Assembly (NCBI RefSeq): GCF_947495255.1
Contig: NZ_CANLYI010000002.1
Location: 1-64,000 of the forward strand
Direction of reading: 5' to 3'
From: an uncultured Winogradskyella sp.
GTDB lineage: Bacteria; Bacteroidota; Bacteroidia; Flavobacteriales; Flavobacteriaceae
Length of the DNA: 64,000 bases
Positions 9,643-19,593 of the stretch are shown one piece after another (positions within the stretch are counted from its first letter, which is position 1; each line of letters opens with the position of its first letter). The notes beneath the pieces were generated by a model that was not told the DNA's origin, searched no databases, and worked only from the letters and a program-made list of their open reading frames with translations. The translations under genes were made by a program, and so were the position numbers.

Positions 9643-9743
9643 TTTAAGACTGATTTATAGCAACTACGTTAATCTTTTAATTGATTGAAGTACGTATAGT
9701 ATTTGATTACATTTACTTTTGAATGCATCTAAAAGATACTATT

Positions 9744-10778
9744 ATGACACAAATTGCGCCTAAAATTATCCGACAAATATTCGTTTTACTATTAATCTTA
9801 CTGATAGGAAGTTTAATTTTTAGTGAAATGTTACCTTATTTGAGCGGTGTTTTAGGCGCAATTACATTTTATATTCTACTAAGGAAACCAATGAGACACT
9901 TAGTTAATCGGTACAAATGGAAATCTAGTTTAGCTGCATTAACATTAATGTTAGGTTCTTTTGTAATAGTTATGGTACCTCTTACTGGCTTTGGAATTAT
10001 GCTTGGTAACAAAATTTCTGATGTTGCTGGTAATAGTGAAAAAGTGATTGATGCTTTTAAAGACCAAGTAGGGAAAATAAAATTTAAGACAGGTATTGAT
10101 ATCAACTCTCAAGTAGATACAGAATCTATAACCTCTTGGCTATCTGACGGTGCACAAAGCATGGCTGGCAATACATTTAACTTATTTATTGCAATTGGCT
10201 TAATGTATTTTATGCTTTATTTTATGTTAACTAACCGACAAGAATTAAGACAGTCATTGAGAGATTATATTCCTATGGATAATGATAATATCAACGAAAT
10301 AGGGCATGAAGTACAAACGATGGTAAAATCTAACGCAATAGGTATACCTCTAGTTGCAGTAGCCCAAGGTCTTATCGCTTTAATTGGTTTTTTAATTTTT
10401 GGTATTGAAGAGCCTTTATTTTGGTTTGTAATTGTTACAATTGGATCTATGATTCCGTTTGTTGGTACGTTAGTTGGGATTTTACCTTTATTTATTTTAG
10501 CCCTATCTTCTGGTGATTCTTTTCAAGCTTGGGGAATTTTAATCTATGGTTTTGTTGTAGTAGGTTCAACCGACAACCTAATACGACTGCTAGTCTTAAA
10601 GAAACTAGACAATGTTCATCCACTGGTAACACTAATTGGTGTAATTGTTGGTGTTCCTCTTTTTGGATTTATAGGATTAATTTTTGGGCCATTACTAGTA
10701 AGTATGTTTATGGCTTTGGTAAAAATCTATAAAGTTGAATATGGAAAACCAAGGAATACTGAAACAAATAGTTTTTAA
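9744..10778 (+). CDS. AI-2E family (PerM/TerC-like UPF0118) transporter
   Basis: A 344-residue polytopic inner-membrane protein. Hydrophobic segments occur at the N-terminus (FVLLLILLIGSLIF; LSGVLGAITFYILL), after residue 60, at about 145-165, and four or more near the C-terminus (GIPLVAVAQGLIALIGFLIFGI, LFWFVIVTIGSMIPFVGTLVGILPLFILAL, then GVIVGVPLFGFIGLIFGPLLVSMFMALV). The PFVGTLVGILP and PLFGFIGLIFGP motifs are typical of the family. Members are reported as autoinducer or Na+/H+ transporters; the substrate here is unknown. An in-frame ATG at 9723 exists, but a -7 box TACTTTTG at 9714-9721 abuts it, so the ATG at 9744 is preferred. The gene is convergent with the next, 11 bp apart. Confidence 0.85.
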   Translation: MTQIAPKIIRQIFVLLLILLIGSLIFSEMLPYLSGVLGAITFYILLRKPMRHLVNRYKWKSSLAALTLMLGSFVIVMVPLTGFGIMLGNKISDVAGNSEKVIDAFKDQVGKIKFKTGIDINSQVDTESITSWLSDGAQSMAGNTFNLFIAIGLMYFMLYFMLTNRQELRQSLRDYIPMDNDNINEIGHEVQTMVKSNAIGIPLVAVAQGLIALIGFLIFGIEEPLFWFVIVTIGSMIPFVGTLVGILPLFILALSSGDSFQAWGILIYGFVVVGSTDNLIRLLVLKKLDNVHPLVTLIGVIVGVPLFGFIGLIFGPLLVSMFMALVKIYKVEYGKPRNTETNSF

Positions 10779-10789
10779 TTAAGTGTGTT

Positions 10790-12313
10790 TTATTCAGTTT
10801 TCATTAGAGGTGAGTTTAACCAATAATCTGTTATATCTGCATTGTTTAAAGGCGCATTTCTAAGTGACTCTCCTTTTTTTATATATTTCAATTTAGAGTT
10901 ATATTCACTATTTAGAAATACACGCTGAACAAAAAGCTCTCTAAATTGATAACCTTCTACTTTAGATTTCCCCATACCAAAGCCAATCTCGTCTTTATAA
11001 TTTTTAAATTTTAAACTAAACAACGCTAGATTTGAGACGTTTTGTTGGTTTAGGAAATCGGAATCTTCCCTTTTAAACTTCAATTCTATGGTTTTGCCAT
11101 TAATGGCATTTATCTTTAGTATCGTTAATTTCTTATCATTAAAAGAAATTTTAATATTATTTAATTTTTCAATTGATTTTAAATCTATTGGTCTATTAAA
11201 TTCAATATATAAACTACTATTTTCTTTATTGTAATAATAATTTTCAACTTGTAATGCATCATTTTCTGTAATAAAAAAATTGTTATTAAAAGTTATATAG
11301 TTAAGATACATTTTACCATTTTCTCTTTGGTTATATTCAACATCTAACGTAAATATTAATTTTCTCGGACTATTAGAATACAAATTATACTCAAATTGAT
11401 GTATAGCAAAATCAGACCTAGCGATATAAATATAGCCTGTTGCATTATAAGCAAAACCAGTAATTTCTTTCTTTGCTACAAAAGCTATTTTGTATAGTTC
11501 TTCATCATCCAAATAAACAATACCCTTATTTTTAAAACTGTGATTTTTAATAAAATCTTTTTCAAAAATATAAACAAAAGAAAAGCTACCTGTATTAAAG
11601 TTCCTTATTGGATTATGTATATTTAATAAAGTTAACTCATTACCAATACCACTTCCCATTTTGCCATCTTTAATTTGTTTTGCTCCATTATAGATAGAAT
11701 TACTTATTAAAGAATCTTGTTTAAAATCTGTATTTAATTTATAACTATATAATGACGTGGCATTTAATGAGTCACTAATTTTATGACTTGTAAACCCTTG
11801 ATCAAAAACCTCAACAATTCCTTCATTTAAATTAATATATTCTTCATCTGCAAATTGATAATCTCTATAATATGCTATATATGAAAAAGGATCAACTGGA
11901 TAATTAATTTTAATATTTTCAATAGCCTTCTTTACTATTTGTCTTGTAGATAATTCTTTAGTTTTTTCAACACTTAATACGACCTCACTAAGCGCTTCTG
12001 TTTTAGGAAATAGATAAATAATATGATAAGGCTTTGAGGTTAATAAGCTCAAGTCTACTTTTTTCGAATAATAACCTATACAACTGATATTAAGTGTCTC
12101 ACTGTCTTTTTTATAGTGAATTGGTATTCTAAAATCACCAAGAATATTAGCAATTGTACCATTATTACTCTTAGTAAATTTAATTGTAGCGTAAGCAACA
12201 GGTTGGCTTGATTCTGAATTTACAATTCTGAATAACAACTCATTCTTCTCTTGGGCAGAAAATTTTGACCAACTCAATGTTACAAAAATGATAGAGAGAA
12301 AGAAGAAACGCAT
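10790..12313 (-). CDS. CarboxypepD_reg-like (TonB-receptor-plug-like) surface protein
   Basis: A 507-residue protein with a signal peptide (residues 1-20, hydrophobic then KFSAQEK). Residues 22-110 form a carboxypeptidase regulatory-like beta-sandwich: VNSESSQPVAYATIKFTKSNNGTIANILGDFRIPI...LNISCIGYYSKKVDL, the domain found at the N-terminus of SusC/TonB receptors and other Bacteroidota outer-membrane proteins. The rest is beta-rich (YIAYYRDYQF, YIYIARSDFAIHQFEYNLYSN) as in the DUF5686/CarboxypepD_reg-like group. No SusD partner or polysaccharide locus is nearby. An outer-membrane location is inferred; function is unknown. Confidence 0.75.
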   Translation of the reverse strand: MRFFFLSIIFVTLSWSKFSAQEKNELLFRIVNSESSQPVAYATIKFTKSNNGTIANILGDFRIPIHYKKDSETLNISCIGYYSKKVDLSLLTSKPYHIIYLFPKTEALSEVVLSVEKTKELSTRQIVKKAIENIKINYPVDPFSYIAYYRDYQFADEEYINLNEGIVEVFDQGFTSHKISDSLNATSLYSYKLNTDFKQDSLISNSIYNGAKQIKDGKMGSGIGNELTLLNIHNPIRNFNTGSFSFVYIFEKDFIKNHSFKNKGIVYLDDEELYKIAFVAKKEITGFAYNATGYIYIARSDFAIHQFEYNLYSNSPRKLIFTLDVEYNQRENGKMYLNYITFNNNFFITENDALQVENYYYNKENSSLYIEFNRPIDLKSIEKLNNIKISFNDKKLTILKINAINGKTIELKFKREDSDFLNQQNVSNLALFSLKFKNYKDEIGFGMGKSKVEGYQFRELFVQRVFLNSEYNSKLKYIKKGESLRNAPLNNADITDYWLNSPLMKTE

Positions 12314-12472
12314 AAATTAGTTTTAAGTCTTAAATATAAAACCTCATTTTAACTTCATCGCTAAAGTTATCTACTTTATAATTTATTGAATTTACTTTTT
12401 TACAATAATTATTTACATTATCAATTGAGCTTAACCCAAAATTGAAAAATTATGTTAGGTCTTTATTATGAA

Positions 12473-13351
12473 TTATTCATTTTCTAATTCAGCGATATAA
12501 GAATCTATATTCGCTTTTTGCTTAGCAGGCAATTCTGACTCTTTGATATCTGTATAAGTTTTTAAAGTATCGTATAGAATCTTAGCCACTATATATCTTG
12601 CTGTTGGTTTATCATCAGCTGGAATATTGAACCATGGTGCATGTTCTTTTGAAGTTCTGTTTAAAGCGTCTTCATAATAGGTTTGATAATCCTCCCAACA
12701 TTTGCGTTCATCTAAATCATCTGGAGAGAATTTCCAGTTTTTTTCTGGTTTATTTAATCTTCGAAGTAATCTGTTTTTTTGTTCATCTTTAGAGATATTC
12801 AAGAAAAATTTAAAAACGATAGTTCCATTATCTGCAATATGTTTTTCAAAATTATTGATTTCGTTGAATCGTCTGTCCCAAAAATCAGCATTAATATCAT
12901 CCAAACTATTTACGTTTGGCATATTCTCATACATTAGATATTCCGGATGCACTCTTGTAACTAGTACATTTTCGTAATGCGTTCTGTTGAATATTCCAAA
13001 TTTCCCTCTCGCAGGCAATGCGTTAACATGTCTCCAAAGGTAATCATGTTTTAACTCTAAATCCGTTGGTTTCTTAAAACTATGCGCTACAATTCCTCTA
13101 ACGTTAAACTCTTTAAAAACTTCACGTATTAAACTGTCTTTACCTGCTGTATCCATACCTTGTATACACATTAAAACAGCATATTTACCGTGTGCATACA
13201 TTTTGTTTTGAATGTCTGCTAAATTCTCGCTTACGGTACGCAATTCGCGTTCAATTTTCTTTTTATTTATACCTAAATCAATAAATGTTGGTAAATCTTT
13301 TATTTCAATTTGAGATGAGATTTTAAAATCTTCAATTTTGATATCTTTCAT
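12473..13351 (-). CDS. PPK2 family polyphosphate kinase
   Basis: A 292-residue cytoplasmic polyphosphate:nucleotide phosphotransferase. Walker A is GMDTAGKD at residues 65-72, followed by the PPK2 signature DLELKHDYLWRHVNALPARGKFGIFNRTHYENVLVTRVHPE (lid Arg and Asn residues) and the C-terminal HAPWFNIPADDK. The HDYLWR and NRTHYE spellings resemble class III PPK2 enzymes, which phosphorylate both AMP and ADP using polyphosphate, but the substrate class should be tested. The enzyme probably regenerates nucleotides from stored polyphosphate. It is a single-gene unit. Confidence 0.92.
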   Translation of the reverse strand: MKDIKIEDFKISSQIEIKDLPTFIDLGINKKKIERELRTVSENLADIQNKMYAHGKYAVLMCIQGMDTAGKDSLIREVFKEFNVRGIVAHSFKKPTDLELKHDYLWRHVNALPARGKFGIFNRTHYENVLVTRVHPEYLMYENMPNVNSLDDINADFWDRRFNEINNFEKHIADNGTIVFKFFLNISKDEQKNRLLRRLNKPEKNWKFSPDDLDERKCWEDYQTYYEDALNRTSKEHAPWFNIPADDKPTARYIVAKILYDTLKTYTDIKESELPAKQKANIDSYIAELENE

Positions 13352-13460
13352 ATGTCTATTTAATCATTGAAATATAATGAAGATTTATAGCTTTTGCAAT
13401 AAACGTCTCTCATAACTGATTAAATTAGGCATTTTTAAACCGTTATATATAGCAAAAAAA

Positions 13461-13483
13461 AAGGCTGACACTAGGTCAGCCTT
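13461..13483 (-). terminator. Intrinsic terminator of the giant T9SS gene
   Basis: Stem AAGGCTGAC (13461-13469) / GTCAGCCTT (13475-13483). On the minus strand it is followed by a long T-run (the A-run at 13453-13462). It lies 47 bp downstream of the end of the gene at 13530. Confidence 0.85.
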
Positions 13484-13529
13484 TTCACGATTAATAGAAA
13501 TCAATCCTAGTTTACAATAATATATATCT

Positions 13530-16500
13530 TTAATTATTAAAAATTACTTTCTGTGCTTTAGAGACATTTGCGCCTTCAATTTTAGTGATAAATACTCCAG
13601 AAGATAAATTGCTAAATTCAATATTTTGAGTACTCGTATTTGTCTCTAAGTTTATAGAAGAAATTAATCGACCTTGAATATCGTAAAGAGAAATTTTAGC
13701 ATCCATATCTAATAATCCTTTTAATACTAATACCTGAGAATTAGGGTTATTATAGAGTACTAATTCGGTTTGCTTTACGGTTTCTAAAGACAATGCATTA
13801 CTTACAATATTTAAATAAAAACGACCTGTTCCGCTCAAATTAGAATTCGGTGTAATTACGTAATAAGATGTTGTTAATAAAGTTGTTGTATTTAACTGCG
13901 TATCTTGTAAATAAACTTGCGTACCAGATGGCAGCGTTGATTCGTCTATATTAAAAATTAAAGCTTCACCTGCATTTGCATGCACACCTAAAGGAATAGT
14001 AACATTAGCTAAATCAGCATCATTAAGAGACTGAATTGCCATAGGTTTTCCTTCATTATTTTCTACTAAATTAGAGTATAAAGAAAAACTTGGTGTCTCA
14101 TTATTCCATATTGTAGAATCATAGCCATGATCTAATCCTAAAGTAGAATTAGCATTAAAATAAAAATCAGTATGATATGAATTACTAAATGTACTCGCTT
14201 TTAACTTTAGGAAAGTTAATGGAGCAGAACTACTTCTTCCTGCAATAAAATCATCTGAACTTCCAGTACTTCGCATTAGAGGTGTAAATGTCATATTTCC
14301 TAACTCATTGGGATCCGTTGCTACAAAGAAACCTTGTCCTGGTGCAATTAAAGTGGACGCTGTTGTATTGGCTAGGTTGTAAATCACCCATCCATCATGT
14401 GCTGTTCCATCATATCCATAAATTCCGAAATAAAACCCACTATTCATAGCTTCGATGTTACTGGTCTCGTTAAAAAACTCTTGTACACTAATATAAGATG
14501 GATAAGGATTACCTATTAGATTCCAAACATCTCCATTTGAAACCACTGGCACAGTTACTGTTGATGTTTCTACATTACCAGTAAATGTATAAGTTCCATT
14601 GTCTGTAGAACCGGTTCTATAACCAACACCCGCATCTAATGTTGACGAATCATCACTTGACCCATAATTTATATAGCTAAATGAGTTAGTATCAAAGGGG
14701 CCAAATAAAAATGCTGGACTTCCTCCTATTGTACCAGAAAGTATATTAGAATTAGCGGCTCTAAAATCACCAAATGTTTGACCAGTTAATGGCGCACTAA
14801 TTAAATCGTTAGAAGCTGTAGCGTTTCCAGAAGATGCTGCTTCGTTAACATGTCTTTGATAAACAACATCACCGATTATAGAACCATCTAAAATTAAACT
14901 TGAATAACTTGTAGACATAGATTCTAAAAGAACTTTACAGTTCGCCGTTAAATCTGCTGTTGTGTCAATTAAAAGACCTGCACCAGCTTCAACCTTTACA
15001 TTATTAGCTTCTGCATTTGCAGTTGCAATAGTCATTGTAACTCCATTAGGTATAATTACATTATCTGTAGCTGTTGGCACACCAATTGGAAACCAATTTT
15101 CTGACACATCCCAATCACTGCCTACAGCTGTTTTTGTAAGTCGCTCAGATACTACTGTAAAATATGCACCATCCTCAAAATTAATACCTGCTGGTAACTC
15201 CCAATTTGTACCATTTAATGTCAATGGTATCTCTGTTGCTCCTATTGTAAAATCTGCATCACTAAGTTTAATTATTAAACTTAAATTTGTAATACTTGAA
15301 GGTAATTTACTTGTTAAGGTACTACTATAATCTGGAATTGAAAGAAATACTGTACCAACAGAACCTGTCTCATCTATACGCCAAACTCTATCTAATATTT
15401 GCTTATCGCAAGATTCAGAATCATATGAAGACCATTGAATAGCGTCATCATTATTTCCCCATGTCATAAAACTTAAATCAGCTGCATGCTCAGTATTTCT
15501 TGTTGAATAATCTGTGTTTGACGCATCAAAATCATTATCTAGTGCAAACGCAATTAATGCATCAGCATTTCTAGATTTTGAAACACGTTGATCTAACCCT
15601 GTTTTTGTATCTAAACCAATGCCTGCAATATTGTTATTATAACCACTATTTTCAGTAGCATCCCAAGAGATATCTCCTGTTGCTCCATCCCAATTACTAG
15701 CATAATAGCTTGTTGGAGTAATGGCTTGGTTTAGTGTAATACCATATTTTAAGGCTAAGTAAGATTCTATAGTTTCAATTTTAGAAGCTTCTAATGTAAC
15801 ATTCTCAAAATATATGATTTCTGAAATATCACCAGAATAATACATGTTATTTCCTCCGGAATCAAAGCTAGTTGCCTCAGAACCATCACCGACATAACCA
15901 TAACGTCTATTAGAACTATTTAAAGAGACATCTGTTAAATCTGCACTAATTTCTTCGGTTCCGTTTAATCTTATTGAAGTTTCATTAACTTCTGTTGTAT
16001 CAAAAACATAACCTCCAAGTTGTGGTATTCCTGTATTGGTAACAGTTGTTCCTTTTACATCAACTATATCTGAATTTGTTGGGTGGTAAGAGAAACCTAA
16101 AGTACCATCACCTCCAACAGAAGTATTAAACCAATCACTTCTATCAAAATCTAAGAATCCCCAATTTCTATTATCGTAAGTATTGTTATTGGTAGATACA
16201 TCTGAAAACGTTGTTGAATAAACCGTCCATACATAAACTTGATTTAAATTATCTGTACTCGAATAGTTTAAATTTTCTATTGGTAATCTATCATTTGTTC
16301 CATCAAACGTAAACGTTGGATTGTAATTCATTAAGTTAGCATTTGAAGGACGACTTGCTGTACTTGATTGTGATAAGTTATAATTATTAGCTGCTTGATT
16401 AGAAATAGTTGATACACTTCCACTAGCTTCATCAACACCTGCATCTGCTTTATACCATAATTTAGACCCGAAAACACCTCCTGGAGTAACCGGATTTTTT

Positions 16501-17807
16501 TCTATAAAAGTTATATAATCACCATCAGTAATATTTAACGAGATATAAAAATGAGTATCATCTTCATTTAATGTATATCTTATATCACCTCCATCAAAAA
16601 CATCATCAGTACTTACTATTAAATCAACATCGTCACTATTAAAATTAGATTTAGGTACTGCTAAATAAACGTCACCAGTTTCACCAACTTCTTGAAAATA
16701 CCAATGTCTATCTATTATATATTCGTCATTAGCTAGATCAAAATCAACTGCTTCAAAATCATCATCATTATGACCAAATAATAAGGATGAACCTAATGGT
16801 AAATCTGTTCTTGCCGCATCATTATTTAAAGATGAAAAGTCATTATTAGAAGCAATTATTAATTGATCGTTATTGTTAGATTGACCAACCTTTTGATTTA
16901 TTGAACCAACACTGCTATCATTTATAACACCAGCAACATCATTCCAATAGGTTATGTTATCCCAGATTACAGTATTAGATGAATTTACATAACTGCCAAT
17001 ACTTTGGTTTAGTGTTATTCCATATTTTACGGCTAAATAAGATTCTATTTTATGAATTTCTTCAGCTGTTAAACTATTTTCTTCATATAAAATTATTTCA
17101 GCTATTTCACCATCATAATTAAAACCATTTGTAGTTCCGTTTTCTATTCCAGCTTCTGAGCCATCACCTACAAAACCGTATCTATCATTATTAGCTAAAA
17201 TAGAACTCGAAGTATTATCACCAGAATAATCTACATTACCATCTAATCGCATTACAGATTCATTAGTTTCATCGCTGTTAAAAATGAACGTTCCTATATG
17301 TGCTGAATTATCATTAGATGCTGTTGTAGCCACTAAATCATGAGTTTCACCAGATTGATAAGACATAGCCAACCTACCATCTCCATGTACATAGAAATTA
17401 TAAGTTTCACTTCTATCAAAATCAATAAAAGACCAGTTACCAGAATAACTTGTAGAATTAAAATCGGTCTTATAAATAACAAATCCGTATAGCTTATTAA
17501 TGGACTGACCTGCTGTATAATTTAAATTAGAAATTGCAAAACGGTCATCCGAACCATCAAAGGTAAATGTGCTATTAAAGTTAATTGCACTACTTTGAGT
17601 TGGTTTAGCATTAGAAGTTGACTGATAAAGTTGGTTATTCAGTCCACTATCATCTGACCAATTTAAGGTACCAGAATCACTGACACCAAAATCACCTCTC
17701 ACCCACATTGACATATCGGTTTTACCAACACCTCCAGGTGATTGCGAAAAAATTATTAAACTGTAACTTGCAAACAAGGCACAGAATAGTAAGGATTTAA
17801 AATTCAT
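13530..17807 (-). CDS. Giant LamG-type T9SS type A secreted protein
   Basis: A 1425-residue protein with a signal peptide (residues 1-21, ...LIIFSQ). Two homologous concanavalin/LamG-like blocks are visible: residues about 25-265 (WVRGDFGV..., FDGSDDRFAISNLNY, GYVGDGSEA) and about 440-700 (WYKADAGV..., FDGTNDRLPIENLNY, GYVGDGSEA). Each ends in the helix-like segment IESYLA(V/L)KYGITLNQ, the DUF8202-type pattern. A beta-rich region follows, and the last 80 residues (LVLYNNPNSQVLVLKG...DIQGRLISS...LSSGVFITKIEG...KVIFNN) form a type A T9SS sorting domain. It is probably a large surface or released adhesin. A -7 box TATCTTTG on the minus strand (17902-17909) gives a leader of about 90 nt; a strong terminator follows. 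Confidence 0.88.
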   Translation of the reverse strand: MNFKSLLFCALFASYSLIIFSQSPGGVGKTDMSMWVRGDFGVSDSGTLNWSDDSGLNNQLYQSTSNAKPTQSSAINFNSTFTFDGSDDRFAISNLNYTAGQSINKLYGFVIYKTDFNSTSYSGNWSFIDFDRSETYNFYVHGDGRLAMSYQSGETHDLVATTASNDNSAHIGTFIFNSDETNESVMRLDGNVDYSGDNTSSSILANNDRYGFVGDGSEAGIENGTTNGFNYDGEIAEIILYEENSLTAEEIHKIESYLAVKYGITLNQSIGSYVNSSNTVIWDNITYWNDVAGVINDSSVGSINQKVGQSNNNDQLIIASNNDFSSLNNDAARTDLPLGSSLLFGHNDDDFEAVDFDLANDEYIIDRHWYFQEVGETGDVYLAVPKSNFNSDDVDLIVSTDDVFDGGDIRYTLNEDDTHFYISLNITDGDYITFIEKNPVTPGGVFGSKLWYKADAGVDEASGSVSTISNQAANNYNLSQSSTASRPSNANLMNYNPTFTFDGTNDRLPIENLNYSSTDNLNQVYVWTVYSTTFSDVSTNNNTYDNRNWGFLDFDRSDWFNTSVGGDGTLGFSYHPTNSDIVDVKGTTVTNTGIPQLGGYVFDTTEVNETSIRLNGTEEISADLTDVSLNSSNRRYGYVGDGSEATSFDSGGNNMYYSGDISEIIYFENVTLEASKIETIESYLALKYGITLNQAITPTSYYASNWDGATGDISWDATENSGYNNNIAGIGLDTKTGLDQRVSKSRNADALIAFALDNDFDASNTDYSTRNTEHAADLSFMTWGNNDDAIQWSSYDSESCDKQILDRVWRIDETGSVGTVFLSIPDYSSTLTSKLPSSITNLSLIIKLSDADFTIGATEIPLTLNGTNWELPAGINFEDGAYFTVVSERLTKTAVGSDWDVSENWFPIGVPTATDNVIIPNGVTMTIATANAEANNVKVEAGAGLLIDTTADLTANCKVLLESMSTSYSSLILDGSIIGDVVYQRHVNEAASSGNATASNDLISAPLTGQTFGDFRAANSNILSGTIGGSPAFLFGPFDTNSFSYINYGSSDDSSTLDAGVGYRTGSTDNGTYTFTGNVETSTVTVPVVSNGDVWNLIGNPYPSYISVQEFFNETSNIEAMNSGFYFGIYGYDGTAHDGWVIYNLANTTASTLIAPGQGFFVATDPNELGNMTFTPLMRSTGSSDDFIAGRSSSAPLTFLKLKASTFSNSYHTDFYFNANSTLGLDHGYDSTIWNNETPSFSLYSNLVENNEGKPMAIQSLNDADLANVTIPLGVHANAGEALIFNIDESTLPSGTQVYLQDTQLNTTTLLTTSYYVITPNSNLSGTGRFYLNIVSNALSLETVKQTELVLYNNPNSQVLVLKGLLDMDAKISLYDIQGRLISSINLETNTSTQNIEFSNLSSGVFITKIEGANVSKAQKVIFNN

Positions 17808-18427
17808 AACATTAGGGGTTTTTGATTTACTTAAATTTTTAATTAAGGGTTTGCATAAATAATAAGCGTTTACTTTAACCTTTAATCTGATAATTATAGC
17901 CCAAAGATACTTGTGATAAGGAGGTGAATTTCATTAATTCGGTGAACCATCTTTGAGATATGACGAATAACTTTTAAGTGTCGACGAATGGATTTAACCA
18001 TATTTCAAGGTCATCCACACGATACACACAGGATACTAACCATAAACATTTCAACCCAAATTATGGGCATATGTAGATGCTTAATAACATGCAAACGTTA
18101 CTCTACTAATTGTATTTATGAAGTAATTTTAGACGCAACGCTAAATAGGTATTTAGCGGCTCTAGTTAGGAAAAATATATTCAATAAAACAAGTTGCAAT
18201 CAGATAATTACGTCTTGTCTAAACTTAAATTTTAAGACTATTTTTTAAACAAAAGAATAAGGGTTTGACTATCACAATATTTAGGGGCATTACTATTAAA
18301 CTAAGGGTTAAATACAATAGTAATATACACTTTATCGAACAAAACAAACGTTTTATCGCGATTTATTATCACTCAAAAGATAGCTTGAAGCATTAATTGA
18401 CAGAACGTCAAAACTATAGCTTATAAT
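17808..18427. other. 620-bp intergenic region with inverted repeats, no convincing gene
   Basis: No supported CDS. It holds the minus-strand -7 box (17902-17909) for the giant T9SS gene, a perfect 9-bp inverted repeat CGCTAAATA (18139-18147) / TATTTAGCG (18150-18158) with a GG loop and no T-run, and a second inverted repeat ATTACTATT (18289-18297) / AATAGTAAT (18316-18324) with an 18-nt spacer. An 86-codon plus-strand frame at 17988-18248 has no recognisable features. The length is unusual for this compact segment and suggests regulation of the T9SS gene or a decayed gene. Confidence 0.5.
17902..17909 (-). promoter_or_regulatory. -7 box TATCTTTG of the giant T9SS gene
   Basis: The minus strand reads TATCTTTG, an exact TAnnTTTG match, 95 bp upstream of the start codon at 17807. 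Confidence 0.6.
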
Positions 18428-19591
18428 TTATTTAGAAGCAAAAGCTTTTACATCGCTCTCGCTTACCTCTTTTTCCCCTAAAATAATTAAACGTTCTACA
18501 ACATTACGTAACTCTCTAATGTTACCTGTCCAATCGTAGTTTTGAAGTAGTTTTATCGCTTTTGCTGAAAAGGATTTTTTAGCGTTACCCTGTTCATTAG
18601 ATATCTTTTCTGCGAAGTAGTTAATTAATAACGGAATATCTTCACGTCTTTCGTTAAGAGCTGGAACCTCGATTAAAATAACAGCTAATCTGTGGTATAA
18701 ATCTTCTCTAAAATTACCATCTGCAATTTCCTTTTTAAGATTTTTATTTGTCGCAGCAACCACTCTAACATTTACTTTGATATCCTTATCACTTCCTACA
18801 CGCTGAATTCTACTTTCTTGCAAAGCACGTAATACTTTGGCTTGTGCAGACAAACTCATATCTCCAATTTCATCTAAAAAAATTGTTCCTCCATTTGCCG
18901 CTTCAAACTTACCAGCTCTGTCTTTTGCTGCAGATGTAAATGCACCTTTAACGTGTCCGAATAATTCACTTTCTATAAGTTCACTCGGAATCGCAGCACA
19001 ATTCACCTCAATCATTGGTCCTTTAGAACGCTCACTTTTTTGATGTAACCAATGTGCTACAAGTTCTTTACCTGTTCCGTTTGGACCAGTAATTAAAACA
19101 CGAGCGTCAGTTTGTGCTACTTTATCAATCATATCTTTTATACGAGCAATGCCATCGCTCTCACCTATCATCTCATAGTTCTTGCTGACTTTCTTTTTTA
19201 GTCTTTTATTTTCAACAACAAGTTCTTTACTATCTAAAGCAATACGTACTGTATTTAATAGTCTATTTAAATCTGGCGGCTTAGATATATAATCAAAAGC
19301 ACCCAAACGCATCGTATTTACAGCTGTATCTAAATCGCCATGTCCAGAAATCATAACCATTGGAGTTTCTGGTTTTATCTTTTTTACAGCTTCTAAAACT
19401 TCTACACCATCCATTTTTGGCATTTTAATATCGCATAGAACTAAATCATAATCATCTTTTTTAATCTTTTCAATTCCTACCAAACCATCTTCTGCTTCTT
19501 CTACTTGGTAGGTATCATTTTCTTCAGAAAGTATTTTAACTAATACTCTTCGGATTGCAGCTTCATCTTCTATTATTAATATTTTCGGCAT
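18428..19591 (-). CDS. NtrC-type receiver-AAA+ response regulator without HTH domain
   Basis: A 387-residue protein. Residues 1-118 are a receiver domain with phosphoacceptor Asp54 (VLCDIKMP) and Lys104. Residues 140-375 are a sigma-54-interacting AAA+ domain: Walker A GPNGTGKE (169-176), the sigma-54 contact loop GAFTSA (216-221, consensus GAFTGA), Walker B FLDEIGDM (238-245), and the arginine-finger region NFREDLYHRL. The protein stops at NIRELRNVVERLIILGEKEVSESDVKAFASK and has no C-terminal Fis-type helix-turn-helix, so it cannot bind DNA in the usual way. It is the last gene of a five-gene operon (2-bp gap from the outer-membrane gene). No sensor kinase is nearby. Confidence 0.92.
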   Translation of the reverse strand: MPKILIIEDEAAIRRVLVKILSEENDTYQVEEAEDGLVGIEKIKKDDYDLVLCDIKMPKMDGVEVLEAVKKIKPETPMVMISGHGDLDTAVNTMRLGAFDYISKPPDLNRLLNTVRIALDSKELVVENKRLKKKVSKNYEMIGESDGIARIKDMIDKVAQTDARVLITGPNGTGKELVAHWLHQKSERSKGPMIEVNCAAIPSELIESELFGHVKGAFTSAAKDRAGKFEAANGGTIFLDEIGDMSLSAQAKVLRALQESRIQRVGSDKDIKVNVRVVAATNKNLKKEIADGNFREDLYHRLAVILIEVPALNERREDIPLLINYFAEKISNEQGNAKKSFSAKAIKLLQNYDWTGNIRELRNVVERLIILGEKEVSESDVKAFASK

Positions 19592-19593
19592 AA

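Noticed and set aside
14962..15330. 122-codon plus-strand frame antisense to the T9SS gene
   Set aside because: It is a shadow frame of a well-supported repeat protein.
17917..17926. AAGGAGGTGA, a perfect Shine-Dalgarno match
   Set aside because: No start codon follows at a usable distance, and Bacteroidota rarely use this motif; probably chance.
17988..18248. 86-codon plus-strand frame in the large spacer
   Set aside because: No signal peptide, domain or ribosome-binding context; composition is like translated noncoding DNA, and it overlaps inverted repeats.
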